Shown here piece after piece: positions 51,748-58,853 of a DNA stretch of 64,000 nucleotides (the stretch's first letter is position 1; each line of letters opens with the position of its first letter). The stretch covers positions 248,001 to 312,000 of the forward strand of contig JAFDXL010000010.1 of NCBI GenBank assembly GCA_018267955.1. Direction: 5' to 3'. This DNA is from Bacteroidota bacterium (GTDB lineage: Bacteria > Bacteroidota > Bacteroidia > Chitinophagales > Chitinophagaceae). A program made the position numbers and the translations under genes. The notes under the pieces were generated by a model that was not told the origin of the DNA, made no database searches, and worked only from the letters and a program-made list of their open reading frames with translations.

Positions 51748-52209
51748 CTAATCTTTTATTTCGAAACTGAATGATTTTGTCTTAGGAGGCAGGCATGTGG
51801 TTTCATTACACACCTGGTATTCATGTGTACCTGTTATTTTGGTACTCCCGTTCACTTTCACTACTTGTTTATATTCAACCTCACCGGCAAAGTAGCTTAC
51901 TTTACCATCTGTCCCATCCATAGTGGTCGTCATCTTGTTACCATGTTCTGACACCTTACCTACCATTTGCACGTTTGCAGCTTTATCAAATTTAAAACTG
52001 GGTGGTATCAGGAACCCGTCGCCACCCGGCGCCATAGACCAGATATGCCATGGTGCCTTTATAGTAAGATGAAACACCAATTCGTATTCATGATTGCCTT
52101 TGCTCTTTACTTCATACTTCCACATAGTAGGGTCGTCAATAGCCATACTGTTGAAGGACAACAATAATCCCGCGAAGGCAAACATTAAAGACTTGAGCAT
52201 AGTATTCAT
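51748..52209 (-). CDS. Stand-alone DsbD-alpha-like (disulfide corrector) domain protein
   Basis: 153 residues: signal peptide (LKSLMFAFAGLLLSFNSMA) and one domain colinear with the N-terminal domain of the next gene: DPTMWKYEVKSKGNHEYELVFHL, HIWSMAPGGDGFLIPP, YQVCNETTCLPPKTKSFSF. The Cys pair of C-N-E-x-T-C is kept. It probably receives electrons from the DsbD core and passes them to a different target from the fused domain (inference). Same operon, 17 bases upstream of dsbD. Start may be ATG 52209 or 52200. Confidence 0.9.
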   Translation of the reverse strand: MNTMLKSLMFAFAGLLLSFNSMAIDDPTMWKYEVKSKGNHEYELVFHLTIKAPWHIWSMAPGGDGFLIPPSFKFDKAANVQMVGKVSEHGNKMTTTMDGTDGKVSYFAGEVEYKQVVKVNGSTKITGTHEYQVCNETTCLPPKTKSFSFEIKD

Positions 52210-52281
52210 TTTCTTTCTACAAAGAAATCGCTATCCGTTTTATCGTTGGGTCGTGTAGCCGACTTTATGAAAACTTTAGTA

Positions 52282-52974
52282 TTAGTTCATCATCGTAAAT
52301 GCCTGCAATATGGCACGTCCGTCAATATTGTGTAGCGCATCGCTGCAAGCCCTTTCCGGGTGTGGCATCATACCAAATACATTGCGGCCTTCATTGCAAA
52401 TGCCTGCTATGTTATTGGTAGCGCCGTTGGGGTTAGAGTCAATATGCACTTCACCTTGTTCATTGCAATAACGGAACACCACCTGGTTATTGGCATTCAG
52501 CTTTTCCAGCGTAGCTGCATCTGCATGGTAGCGGCCTTCACCGTGTGCCACAGGTATCTTCAGCACTTTATTCCCTACCTTCTTACTTACAAAGTTGCTA
52601 TCTGTTTCAGTTTTGATATACACATTCTTGCAGGTAAATTTCTGATGGTCGTTCAGCAGCAATACCCCCGGCAACAAGCCTGACTCGCACAGTATCTGGA
52701 AACCGTTACACACACCCAGCACTTTACCGCCATTGTTTGCAAAAGCTATCACCTGCTCCATCATGGGGCTGAAGCGTGCCAGTGCGCCGCAACGCAGGTA
52801 ATCACCATAGGAGAAGCCACCCGGCAATACGATACAGTCATCTTTTGTAAACATGCTCAGGTCGCGGTCTTTATGCCAGAGCATTACCACTTCCTGCTGC
52901 AGGTCGTCCTGCAAAGCATGCATCATATCCCTGTCGCAGTTAGAACCCGGGAAAACTATTACTCCAAATTTCAT
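52282..52974 (-). CDS. purQ: Phosphoribosylformylglycinamidine synthase subunit PurQ
   Basis: 230 residues, class I glutamine amidotransferase. Supplies ammonia for the fourth step of purine synthesis with PurL and PurS. Nucleophile Cys89 in LGVCNGFQILCE; catalytic His and Glu in MMPHPERA; the start KFGVIVFPGSNCDRD and the LPGGFSYGDYLRCGALAR motif are specific for PurQ. It follows the DUF6427 gene by 22 bases. Confidence 0.96.
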   Translation of the reverse strand: MKFGVIVFPGSNCDRDMMHALQDDLQQEVVMLWHKDRDLSMFTKDDCIVLPGGFSYGDYLRCGALARFSPMMEQVIAFANNGGKVLGVCNGFQILCESGLLPGVLLLNDHQKFTCKNVYIKTETDSNFVSKKVGNKVLKIPVAHGEGRYHADAATLEKLNANNQVVFRYCNEQGEVHIDSNPNGATNNIAGICNEGRNVFGMMPHPERACSDALHNIDGRAILQAFTMMN

Positions 52975-52996
52975 TTATCAGAATTAATATGGTTAT

Positions 52997-53980
52997 CTAT
53001 TTGAATGTCAGCTGGCAAAATATCAGCAGCACCAAAGAAAAATAAAACGCAAAATTACTAAACGATTTAGTTTTTTCAACCGACAATGCCGGGGCTATAA
53101 TAATACTCAATGGTATCATCACCATTAGCCATGCATTTTTTTCAGATATATCAGTGATTAAGGATACTGCTACAGCCATAAAAAGGAATACTGCGATCGA
53201 GCTCCAGATGCGACGTGTATAAATGCTCCCTTTAGATACAAAAGATTGCAATACGAATATTCCTGATATAGTAAGTGTCAGTATTCCTATCAAAGTTCCT
53301 ATTAGATAAAGTGGTGCATTCAAATGCCCCGGCAGCGACCATCCATACTCCGGCCAGTGTAGCAATGCCTTTTCTTTGTCAAAAAGGAACAAAATGCCGG
53401 CGTAGAGGTACAACGGAGTAATATATCCCACAATCGCTACCATCCACTCGCCTATATTAAACGGACGCAGAAATGCGATAGCGGCAAATAATAATATGAT
53501 AAACGCAACCGCCTGGAAGTGTAGTACCGCAGCCATACTGGCAAGGAAAGCACCGTTGAATATATGAATACGGGGTTGCGAAGTGTGCGGCAGCCTCAGT
53601 ACAAAATCAAGGCAGCCAATCATACACCAGTTTACCAGCATCACTTCTCCAAAATAGGTAAATGCCGGCAACACCGAAGTGAGCACGATATACATATACG
53701 CGATCAGGTAGGTAGGCTTAGATAATAGCTTATACCGGATGCATACAGAATTCAGATAAATAGCCTGGCCAAACAGCATGATAGCGCCCAGCAATGTATA
53801 ACCGAAAGCGCTTCCTCTTAATACAACATCAAGCATAGATACAACTGCATGAAAAAACTCATGGTTAGCGGGTACCAAGGGCGCAACGGGTGCGCTCAGC
53901 GCCTGCAGCTTGGCTACAAGTGTAAATATGAAAAGTATTATGACAGTATACGGACTATTATTCCTTACCAGGTGGAGCAC
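52997..53980 (-). CDS. DUF6427-family membrane protein
   Basis: 327 residues with about nine membrane helices (YTVIILFIFTLVAKLQAL; LGAIMLFGQAIYLNSVCI; YLIAYMYIVLTSVLPAF; MVAIVGYITPLYLYAGILFLF; FAFYFSLVLLIFCQLTF). The start LHLVRNNSPYTVIILF and the YLNSVCIRYKLL element are typical of DUF6427, often found near purQ-like or glycosyl genes in Bacteroidota. Function unknown. It sits 16 bases after the secreted-protein gene, within the operon reading towards purQ. Confidence 0.85.
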   Translation of the reverse strand: MLHLVRNNSPYTVIILFIFTLVAKLQALSAPVAPLVPANHEFFHAVVSMLDVVLRGSAFGYTLLGAIMLFGQAIYLNSVCIRYKLLSKPTYLIAYMYIVLTSVLPAFTYFGEVMLVNWCMIGCLDFVLRLPHTSQPRIHIFNGAFLASMAAVLHFQAVAFIILLFAAIAFLRPFNIGEWMVAIVGYITPLYLYAGILFLFDKEKALLHWPEYGWSLPGHLNAPLYLIGTLIGILTLTISGIFVLQSFVSKGSIYTRRIWSSIAVFLFMAVAVSLITDISEKNAWLMVMIPLSIIIAPALSVEKTKSFSNFAFYFSLVLLIFCQLTFK

Positions 53981-53996
53981 TCAGCAGATTTTGGGG

Positions 53997-55448
53997 CTAA
54001 AATACAACTTTGGCAAAGCATATCTGCCTTTTACGCAAACATGGTACTATTATTTCGCGCGAGCCTACTTGTTTTGCGCTTCTTGGCAGCCAGTCAGCAT
54101 CGTCCGAATGAGATTGCAGCGTATGCACATCTACATGGCCGTCATCAGCAACACCCGCCAGTTGTATTCTTGAATGAATGGAATTAAAATCATTGTACAT
54201 AAAGCCCAGTGCGCCACCTGTGTTCACCAGTGCGTAGGAAGAGAACAATCCGCCGTCTTCCTGCGAATATTGCTCTTTACGAACAAATGATCGCCACTGG
54301 CCGCGCCCCTCGGCATCGTAGGAAAGCACCAAAATATCGTTATAATGGTATTCCCTTACCGAAGATGACATGCTAGGATAATAGAAAGAATAATAGCCAA
54401 AACCCGGCGCATAGGCACTGCGGGTGCTTACATAATAATCTTCCGTTACCAGTACAAAGCCTCCATCTTCTTTCACGATGATCTGCCTTACCTGGAAGTC
54501 GTTGAATGCGTTTTTCTTATTTCTTTCTCCGGTTGCATTACGCAGATCCTCATCAAAAGGTAATAGTTTGGATGACACAAAGGAATCTGCCACAATATCA
54601 TATTTGGCGTAAAGCACGCCTTCGTAGCTTCCGTTCTTTTTATCTGAGTAGAATCCCGCTGCAGAGATGGTAAAATTGCTGTTATCCAGCTTCGCAAATA
54701 TGCCCGATGCATACATTGTTCTCAAGGGCATTTCGTGGGCCTGGAATCTGTGCTCTGATGGCTGTATGGTCAGTATCCATACCCTATCCGCAAAATTACG
54801 GTTGCCTATCGGGGTATATACAGGCAGGTACAATTTGCCATTGTTATCTATCATAGCCTCACCTTCAGATATCTCGTTGTCGGCATCATAAGAAGCCCTG
54901 CCCCTTGCCAATACCGTCATTGTATCTGTAAGCCAGGTGATGGATGCTTCCACGGTTCGGCCATGATCGCTCAATGCATATACGGCAATCTTATTCTTGT
55001 CTTCGCTTACAGCTATATCAAATGATGCTTTGGTCGAACCAAACAATCCAAGCTTGGTCTCACCTATTATTATTGGCCGCTTCCTGATCCTGCCCTTGTC
55101 ATCCAGCAACACCGCATTTTGTATCACTTTAGCTCCTTCTATGGTCTGGTAGAGGAACATGATTTTGTCATCATAGGTAATAAACCGTGTATCCACTACT
55201 TTGCCATAGATGAAGTCCAGCACTACAGTTGCTTTCTTCATCATCTGGTCGTCGTATGCATCCAGGTAATATCCATCCGGCGATCCCCTATAAGTGTACA
55301 CCTGGCCATTAACCTTACCTATAACAGAATAGCTGCCGTTACGGAGATCAAATTTCTCATTGGGGGAATATAAAACGTCTTCCGCGCGCAGTTTTCCCAC
55401 GCAGCATAATAACAATAATACAAGACTTAGGGCCTTCAGCTTATTCAT
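53997..55448 (-). CDS. Secreted protein of unknown function, beta-propeller-like
   Basis: 483 residues with a signal peptide (MNKLKALSLVLLLLCCVGKLRA). The mature part has repeated beta strands with Asp/Gly turns (VYTYRGSPDGYYLDAYDDQ; AVYALSDHGRTVEASITWL; GFVLVTEDYYVSTRSA) that resemble a propeller-like fold, but no blade motif is certain. No sorting domain at the C-terminus. A TACATTTG -7 element ends four bases before its ATG. Its stop is 16 bases from the next gene (DUF6427). Confidence 0.75.
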   Translation of the reverse strand: MNKLKALSLVLLLLCCVGKLRAEDVLYSPNEKFDLRNGSYSVIGKVNGQVYTYRGSPDGYYLDAYDDQMMKKATVVLDFIYGKVVDTRFITYDDKIMFLYQTIEGAKVIQNAVLLDDKGRIRKRPIIIGETKLGLFGSTKASFDIAVSEDKNKIAVYALSDHGRTVEASITWLTDTMTVLARGRASYDADNEISEGEAMIDNNGKLYLPVYTPIGNRNFADRVWILTIQPSEHRFQAHEMPLRTMYASGIFAKLDNSNFTISAAGFYSDKKNGSYEGVLYAKYDIVADSFVSSKLLPFDEDLRNATGERNKKNAFNDFQVRQIIVKEDGGFVLVTEDYYVSTRSAYAPGFGYYSFYYPSMSSSVREYHYNDILVLSYDAEGRGQWRSFVRKEQYSQEDGGLFSSYALVNTGGALGFMYNDFNSIHSRIQLAGVADDGHVDVHTLQSHSDDADWLPRSAKQVGSREIIVPCLRKRQICFAKVVF

Positions 55449-55452
55449 ACTT

Positions 55453-55460
55453 CAAATGTA
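55453..55460 (-). promoter_or_regulatory. -7 promoter element (TACATTTG), leaderless spacing
   Basis: A perfect TAnnTTTG on the minus strand, four bases from the ATG at 55448. That start is fixed by the signal peptide, so the mRNA is predicted to begin at the start codon. Confidence 0.6.
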
Positions 55461-55505
55461 AAGGCTATCTTCTAAACAGACGGTTAAATCTGGCAGATAG
55501 TGATA

Positions 55506-55916
55506 CTAAGATAAGAATCTGGACTGTAACTCCGGTGTAGGTATCATGCATGATTCTTTTTTACCAAACCATCTGTACCTGTTTCTCGCTATAAGGTTAT
55601 ATACTCCATCCCGCAAAAATTTGGGTATCACAAGGCACATCTTACTCAGCCATTTCCATCTCTTTATTAAAATGGCGGTACGAAGAGCGGCATCTGACCT
55701 GGAATATATTTTATCATTGACCTGTAATATCAGGCTGTCCGGCACCTGCCCGTATTGTTTCCTGTAAACTTCCTGCACCTGTCTGCCGGCTTCTGATTGC
55801 AGGGATGCAAACCTAAAAAGGCGCTGCTTATCGTGCCTGATGATGTATTGCACTGCCCCGTTACACAAATTGCATAATCCATCAAAATATAATACCGGGG
55901 CAGTAGCGCTTTTCAT
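55506..55916 (-). CDS. DCC-family thiol-disulfide oxidoreductase (DUF393)
   Basis: 136 residues. The DCC motif is YFDGLCNLCNGAVQYIIRHD with Cys15 and Cys18; the later RSDAALRTAI and YNLIARNRYRWFGKKESCMIPTPELQSRF are the family's usual tail. Predicted thioredoxin-like fold; substrate unknown. It is cotranscribed with the lipoprotein gene five bases upstream. Confidence 0.92.
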   Translation of the reverse strand: MKSATAPVLYFDGLCNLCNGAVQYIIRHDKQRLFRFASLQSEAGRQVQEVYRKQYGQVPDSLILQVNDKIYSRSDAALRTAILIKRWKWLSKMCLVIPKFLRDGVYNLIARNRYRWFGKKESCMIPTPELQSRFLS

Positions 55917-55921
55917 ACTGT

Positions 55922-56212
55922 TTATTTTTCCCTGGCCGGCGGAGGAGGAACGGTGGTGTCCGTTTTAACTTCTCCTGCCTGGGCTTTTGTATAGGCTTCC
56001 ACTATAGAATCTGTTTTGGCCTTCACTTCAATAGATTTGCGACGGTCCAGGTCTTCCATAGCCTGCCTGTTTAGTTCATCTATCCTGGTTCCTACAATAG
56101 AATCCACTTTCGCATTGATCTCGCTCTGCGTCATCTTCTTTTCCTTTTCCTTGGCACAGGATGCCAGCAAGGCCAGTAATGCTATGCTCATGATACTCGT
56201 CTTCAGCTTCAT
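55922..56212 (-). CDS. Small lipoprotein with coiled-coil region
   Basis: 96 residues from ATG 56212 (MKLKTSIMSIALLALLASC), a textbook lipoprotein signal with the Cys near residue 19. The ATG at 56224 would add four residues before the signal peptide. The -7 element at 56233 gives a 20-base spacing to 56212, like other genes here, and supports that choice. The mature part is a charged helix (INAKVDSIVGTRIDELNRQAMEDLDRRK) and a Pro-rich end (VPPPPAREK). Function unknown. Confidence 0.8.
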   Translation of the reverse strand: MKLKTSIMSIALLALLASCAKEKEKKMTQSEINAKVDSIVGTRIDELNRQAMEDLDRRKSIEVKAKTDSIVEAYTKAQAGEVKTDTTVPPPPAREK

Positions 56213-56232
56213 CAGTTTATCCATTTGCGTTG

Positions 56233-56240
56233 CAAAGTTA
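56233..56240 (-). promoter_or_regulatory. -7 promoter element (TAACTTTG) for the lipoprotein / DCC pair
   Basis: A perfect TAnnTTTG on the minus strand, 20 bases from the ATG at 56212. Confidence 0.6.
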
Positions 56241-56354
56241 CACCAGGTCCCCCATATCCATCCATTATTCAGGCTATACGCACATCATTTTGTCAAATAT
56301 TTAAATATTCAGCCTTTATTATCCGCCCGAAAATGCTGAAATTTACAATAGGCC

Positions 56355-57014
56355 ATGAGGCGTTTGTTGTTGTCCATATTGATCCTGAGCATGTTCCTGT
56401 TACGAGCAGGCAACACCTATGCCCAAAAAGGTGTTAATGATACTATATTGCTCGGGGCTGTAGTGGTCGACCGTGATACTTTCCCGATGGTTTTCCTGCC
56501 CGATTATGAGCAGAGAGACCGCCTGCCCCGTCGTCTTGCACGCAGGCGCGCCCGTTACGATCAGCTTCGCTATAATGTAGCTCGCGTCTATCCCTATGCC
56601 ATTGCCGCGGCAGATATCCTTAAAGACGTAGATGGCAACCTCGATAAGATTGGTGACGACAAGCAAAAACGCAAAGAATACCTTAAAACGGTAGAAAAGA
56701 AACTGAACAGTCGCTTTAAAGGCGAACTGGAAAACCTTACCATCACCCAGGGGCAGATACTGGTACGGCTTATAGACCGGCAAACGGGCAAGAATTGTTA
56801 CAATATCATTCGCGAATTAAAAGGTGGCTTCTCTGCAGTGGTGTGGCAGTCTGTTGGGCTTATATTTGGTAATAACCTGCGGCGCGAATACGACCCCACC
56901 GATCGCGACAAGGATATAGAAGATATTGTAGCCGACCTGGAAGCCAACAATTATTACCAGTACAAATACCAGCGCCAGCAAGTAATGATGATGCAGGCCC
57001 GCGCCGGCAAATAA
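56355..57014 (+). CDS. DUF4294-domain secreted protein
   Basis: 219 residues with a signal peptide (MRRLLLSILILSMFLLRAGNTYA). The DUF4294 family core is seen in AVVVDRDTFPMVFLPDYE, RYDQLRYNVARVYPYAIAAADIL, RFKGELENLTITQGQILVRLIDRQTGKNCYNIIRELKGGFSAVVWQSVG and GNNLRREYDPTDRDKDIE. It occurs throughout Bacteroidota and its function is unknown. A very basic stretch (RLPRRLARRRARYDQLRY) follows the signal. Confidence 0.9.
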   Translation: MRRLLLSILILSMFLLRAGNTYAQKGVNDTILLGAVVVDRDTFPMVFLPDYEQRDRLPRRLARRRARYDQLRYNVARVYPYAIAAADILKDVDGNLDKIGDDKQKRKEYLKTVEKKLNSRFKGELENLTITQGQILVRLIDRQTGKNCYNIIRELKGGFSAVVWQSVGLIFGNNLRREYDPTDRDKDIEDIVADLEANNYYQYKYQRQQVMMMQARAGK

Positions 57015-57035
57015 AGGGCCAACATAAGCCTACCT

Positions 57036-57112
57036 CTCACGGCTCATCCCTCACGACTCATGACTCACGATTAAAACCTCACGACTCATGACTTACCACT
57101 CATGACTCAAAC
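57036..57112 (+). repeat. Heptanucleotide array of 11 in-register units upstream of bshB1
   Basis: Eleven consecutive heptamers, all variants of CTCAYGA: CTCACGG, CTCATCC, CTCACGA, CTCATGA, CTCACGA, TTAAAAC, CTCACGA, CTCATGA, CTTACCA, CTCATGA, CTCAAAC. The array ends five bases before the -7 element of bshB1. Confidence 0.9.
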
Positions 57113-57117
57113 AACCT

Positions 57118-57125
57118 TATCTTTG
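57118..57125 (+). promoter_or_regulatory. -7 promoter element (TATCTTTG) for bshB1
   Basis: A perfect TAnnTTTG ending seven bases before the ATG at 57133, whose position is fixed by the conserved protein start. The heptamer array covers the -33 region. Confidence 0.65.
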
Positions 57126-57132
57126 CGCCCTT

Positions 57133-57864
57133 ATGAAACTTCATATTCTTGCTATTGCGGTTCATCCTGACGATATAGAACTGGCCTGCGCCGGCACACT
57201 TACCAAACACGCCCGTATGGGCCAGGCAGTGGGCATCGTAGATCTTACCCGTGGCGAATTAGGAACACGTGGCACCCCCGAAACGCGCCTGCAGGAAGCG
57301 CAGGATGCGGCGAACGCTATGGGCTTGGTGGTACGCGAGAATGCAGGCATGCGCGATGGCTTCTTTGCCAATGACGAGGAACACCAGCTGAAGCTAATAA
57401 GTTATATACGCAAATACCGCCCCGAGATAGTGATTGCCAATGCCCTGGCAGACCGCCATCCCGATCATGGAAGGGCAGGTAAGTTGATAGCCGATTCCTG
57501 CTTCCTGGCAGGGCTGCGAAAGGTTACCACGATGCTCGACGGTAAAGAACAGGAACCATGGAGGCCTAAAAGGGTATTCCATATCATTCAGGACCGGTTT
57601 ACAGAGCCTACTTTTATAGTGGATGTAACCGATACCCATGCCACCAAAATGGAGGCCATCAAATGCTATAAAAGCCAGTTTCACGACCCTAATTCCAACG
57701 AACCGATGACTTATATAGCGCAGGGTGGCTTTCTGGATGCTATAGAAGCCCGTTCTTTATTATTGGGCAAAAGGATAGGTGTGAAGCATGGCGAAGGCTT
57801 TATTTGTGAGAATTTGCCGGGTATCAGCAGTTTAGATAGCCTTTTGCTACCCGAAATGCCCTGA
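57133..57864 (+). CDS. bshB1: Bacillithiol biosynthesis deacetylase BshB1
   Basis: 243 residues of the LmbE-like zinc deacetylase fold. The metal motif is IAVHPDDIELACAG (His11, Asp13, Asp14) with a later His in DRHPDHGRAGKLI. DLTRGELGTRGTPETRLQEA and KCYKSQFHDPNS, and the end GVKHGEGF, are typical of BshB1. It removes the acetyl group from GlcNAc-malate in bacillithiol synthesis. bshA and bshC are not in the window. The low-molecular-weight thiol is relevant to the DinB-like and DCC proteins nearby, but no link is shown. Confidence 0.95.
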   Translation: MKLHILAIAVHPDDIELACAGTLTKHARMGQAVGIVDLTRGELGTRGTPETRLQEAQDAANAMGLVVRENAGMRDGFFANDEEHQLKLISYIRKYRPEIVIANALADRHPDHGRAGKLIADSCFLAGLRKVTTMLDGKEQEPWRPKRVFHIIQDRFTEPTFIVDVTDTHATKMEAIKCYKSQFHDPNSNEPMTYIAQGGFLDAIEARSLLLGKRIGVKHGEGFICENLPGISSLDSLLLPEMP

Positions 57865-57897
57865 TTTTGGAGCAAGTTTCAACTTTCTTTCAAAATA

Positions 57898-57932
57898 TTT
57901 TCGATTTTTGACTTTTTAGTTTTGAATTTTTA
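57898..57932 (+). repeat. Degenerate heptanucleotide array upstream of rpmB
   Basis: Five heptamers in register (TTTTCGA, TTTTTGA, CTTTTTA, GTTTTGA, ATTTTTA) lead directly into the rpmB -7 element. The units resemble TTTTGAM of the array at 15082. Confidence 0.6.
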
Positions 57933-57933
57933 C

Positions 57934-57941
57934 TACCTTTG
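57934..57941 (+). promoter_or_regulatory. -7 promoter element (TACCTTTG) for the rpmB operon
   Basis: A perfect TAnnTTTG ending 20 bases before the rpmB ATG. A TTTG at 57907-57910 lies 23 bases upstream. Confidence 0.7.
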
Positions 57942-57961
57942 CAGTCCTAAATTTTAAAAGC

Positions 57962-58198
57962 ATGGCACGTGTTTGTCAGGTAACTGGTAAAACTCCCGTA
58001 ACTGGTCATAAGATATCTTTCTCTAATAAGAAAGCAAAACGTCGTTTTCTGCCTAACCTGCAGACAAAACGCTTTTTCCTTGCTGAAGAAGATCGTTGGA
58101 TCACTTTGAAATTAAGCACAGACGCTATCCGCACCATCAATAAAAATGGTCTGCTGACTGTAGTGAAAGAATTGCGTGCGCAAGGTCAAAAAATCTAA
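57962..58198 (+). CDS. rpmB: 50S ribosomal protein L28
   Basis: 78 residues. Start ARVCQVTGKTPVTGHKISFSNKKAKRRF and middle PNLQTKRFFL are diagnostic. The zinc-binding second Cys of the C+ form is absent (CxxTG in place of CxxC), so this is the zinc-independent form. First gene of the rpmB-rpmG-DUF4295 cluster. Confidence 0.97.
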   Translation: MARVCQVTGKTPVTGHKISFSNKKAKRRFLPNLQTKRFFLAEEDRWITLKLSTDAIRTINKNGLLTVVKELRAQGQKI

Positions 58199-58224
58199 TT
58201 AGTAAAGTATAAACGCATCATAAA

Positions 58225-58407
58225 ATGGCGAAAAAAGGAAACCGCGTTCAGGTAATATTGGAATGCACAGAGCATAAAACTAGCGGTATGCCCGGCACTA
58301 GCCGTTACATTACCGTTAAAAATAAAAAGAATACCCCTGAGCGTATCGAGTTGAAAAAATACAACCCGATCATGAAGAAGGTAACTGTTCACAAAGAAAT
58401 TAAGTAA
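58225..58407 (+). CDS. rpmG: 50S ribosomal protein L33
   Basis: 60 residues, start [17 protein letters not shown], then [22 protein letters not shown]. Only one cysteine is left, so the zinc ribbon is lost (C- form), in line with the L28 here. 26 bases after rpmB. Confidence 0.96.
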   Translation: MAKKGNRVQVILECTEHKTSGMPGTSRYITVKNKKNTPERIELKKYNPIMKKVTVHKEIK

Positions 58408-58427
58408 TTTTAAACTATATTTGAGTC

Positions 58428-58598
58428 ATGGCAAAAGCAGCTAAAACCGCGATTAAGAAAGACCCGAAGCTGGCAGCAGAAGCTAAGAACTATACAAAAG
58501 TTATCAAAGCGGTTCGCAGCCCTAAGTCTGGTGCTTATACTTTCAAAGAAACTATGATGCACAAGGACAAGGTTAAAGATTTCCTGGCATCTAAATAA
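58428..58598 (+). CDS. DUF4295-family small ribosome-associated protein
   Basis: 56 residues: AKAAKTAIKKDPKLAAEAKN, then KVIKAVRSPKSGAYTFKETMM, ending DKVKDFLASK. Very basic. Located 20 bases after rpmG as in most Bacteroidota. I recall that a Bacteroidota-specific ribosomal protein named bL38 was reported from the Flavobacterium johnsoniae ribosome and corresponds to this family; I hold that with moderate certainty. The commonly following ftsY gene is missing here; a terminator comes next. Confidence 0.9.
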   Translation: MAKAAKTAIKKDPKLAAEAKNYTKVIKAVRSPKSGAYTFKETMMHKDKVKDFLASK

Positions 58599-58650
58599 GA
58601 CAGCCTCTATAGACTAAGACTTATATCCTTAGTACTTATAGCCATATTAT

Positions 58651-58677
58651 AAAGCCACCTCCTATCGGGTGGCTTTT
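58651..58677 (+). terminator. Terminator after the ribosomal cluster
   Basis: 9-bp stem AAAGCCACC / GGTGGCTTT with an 8-base loop and a short T-run. Confidence 0.85.
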
Positions 58678-58737
58678 AGTATTTCCCATCGGCGAAGCCT
58701 ATCCCTCTCAGATATTATCTACAACTCCCCCACAAAA

Positions 58738-58768
58738 CGAAAAAACCGGCAGGTAAAACCCACCGGTT
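58738..58768 (-). terminator. Terminator downstream of the large T9SS gene
   Basis: On the minus strand AACCGGTGGG and CCTGCCGGTT flank a TTTTA loop and are followed by TTTTTTCG. The same hairpin and its flank CTCCCC occur downstream of the paralogue at 62933, so it was part of the duplication. Confidence 0.8.
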
Positions 58769-58813
58769 CAGTATTTACACCATCACACATCACATCATTA
58801 CATCATCTAACCC

Positions 58814-58853
58814 AACTAATCAACTAATCAACTAATCAACCAATCAACTAATC
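58814..58853. repeat. Octanucleotide array (AACTAATC)x5 at the end of the T9SS gene
   Basis: Five octamers, four AACTAATC and one AACCAATC. The last one supplies the final Val-Asp codons and the stop codon of the gene at 58848. A simpler CATCA-rich tract (58770-58806) lies between array and terminator. The paralogue end at 63006-63020 has about two units. Confidence 0.85.

Noticed and set aside
58770-58853. Tandem octamers mistaken for a short CRISPR array
   Set aside because: Units are eight bases with no unique spacers and no cas genes nearby; it is a simple tandem repeat.
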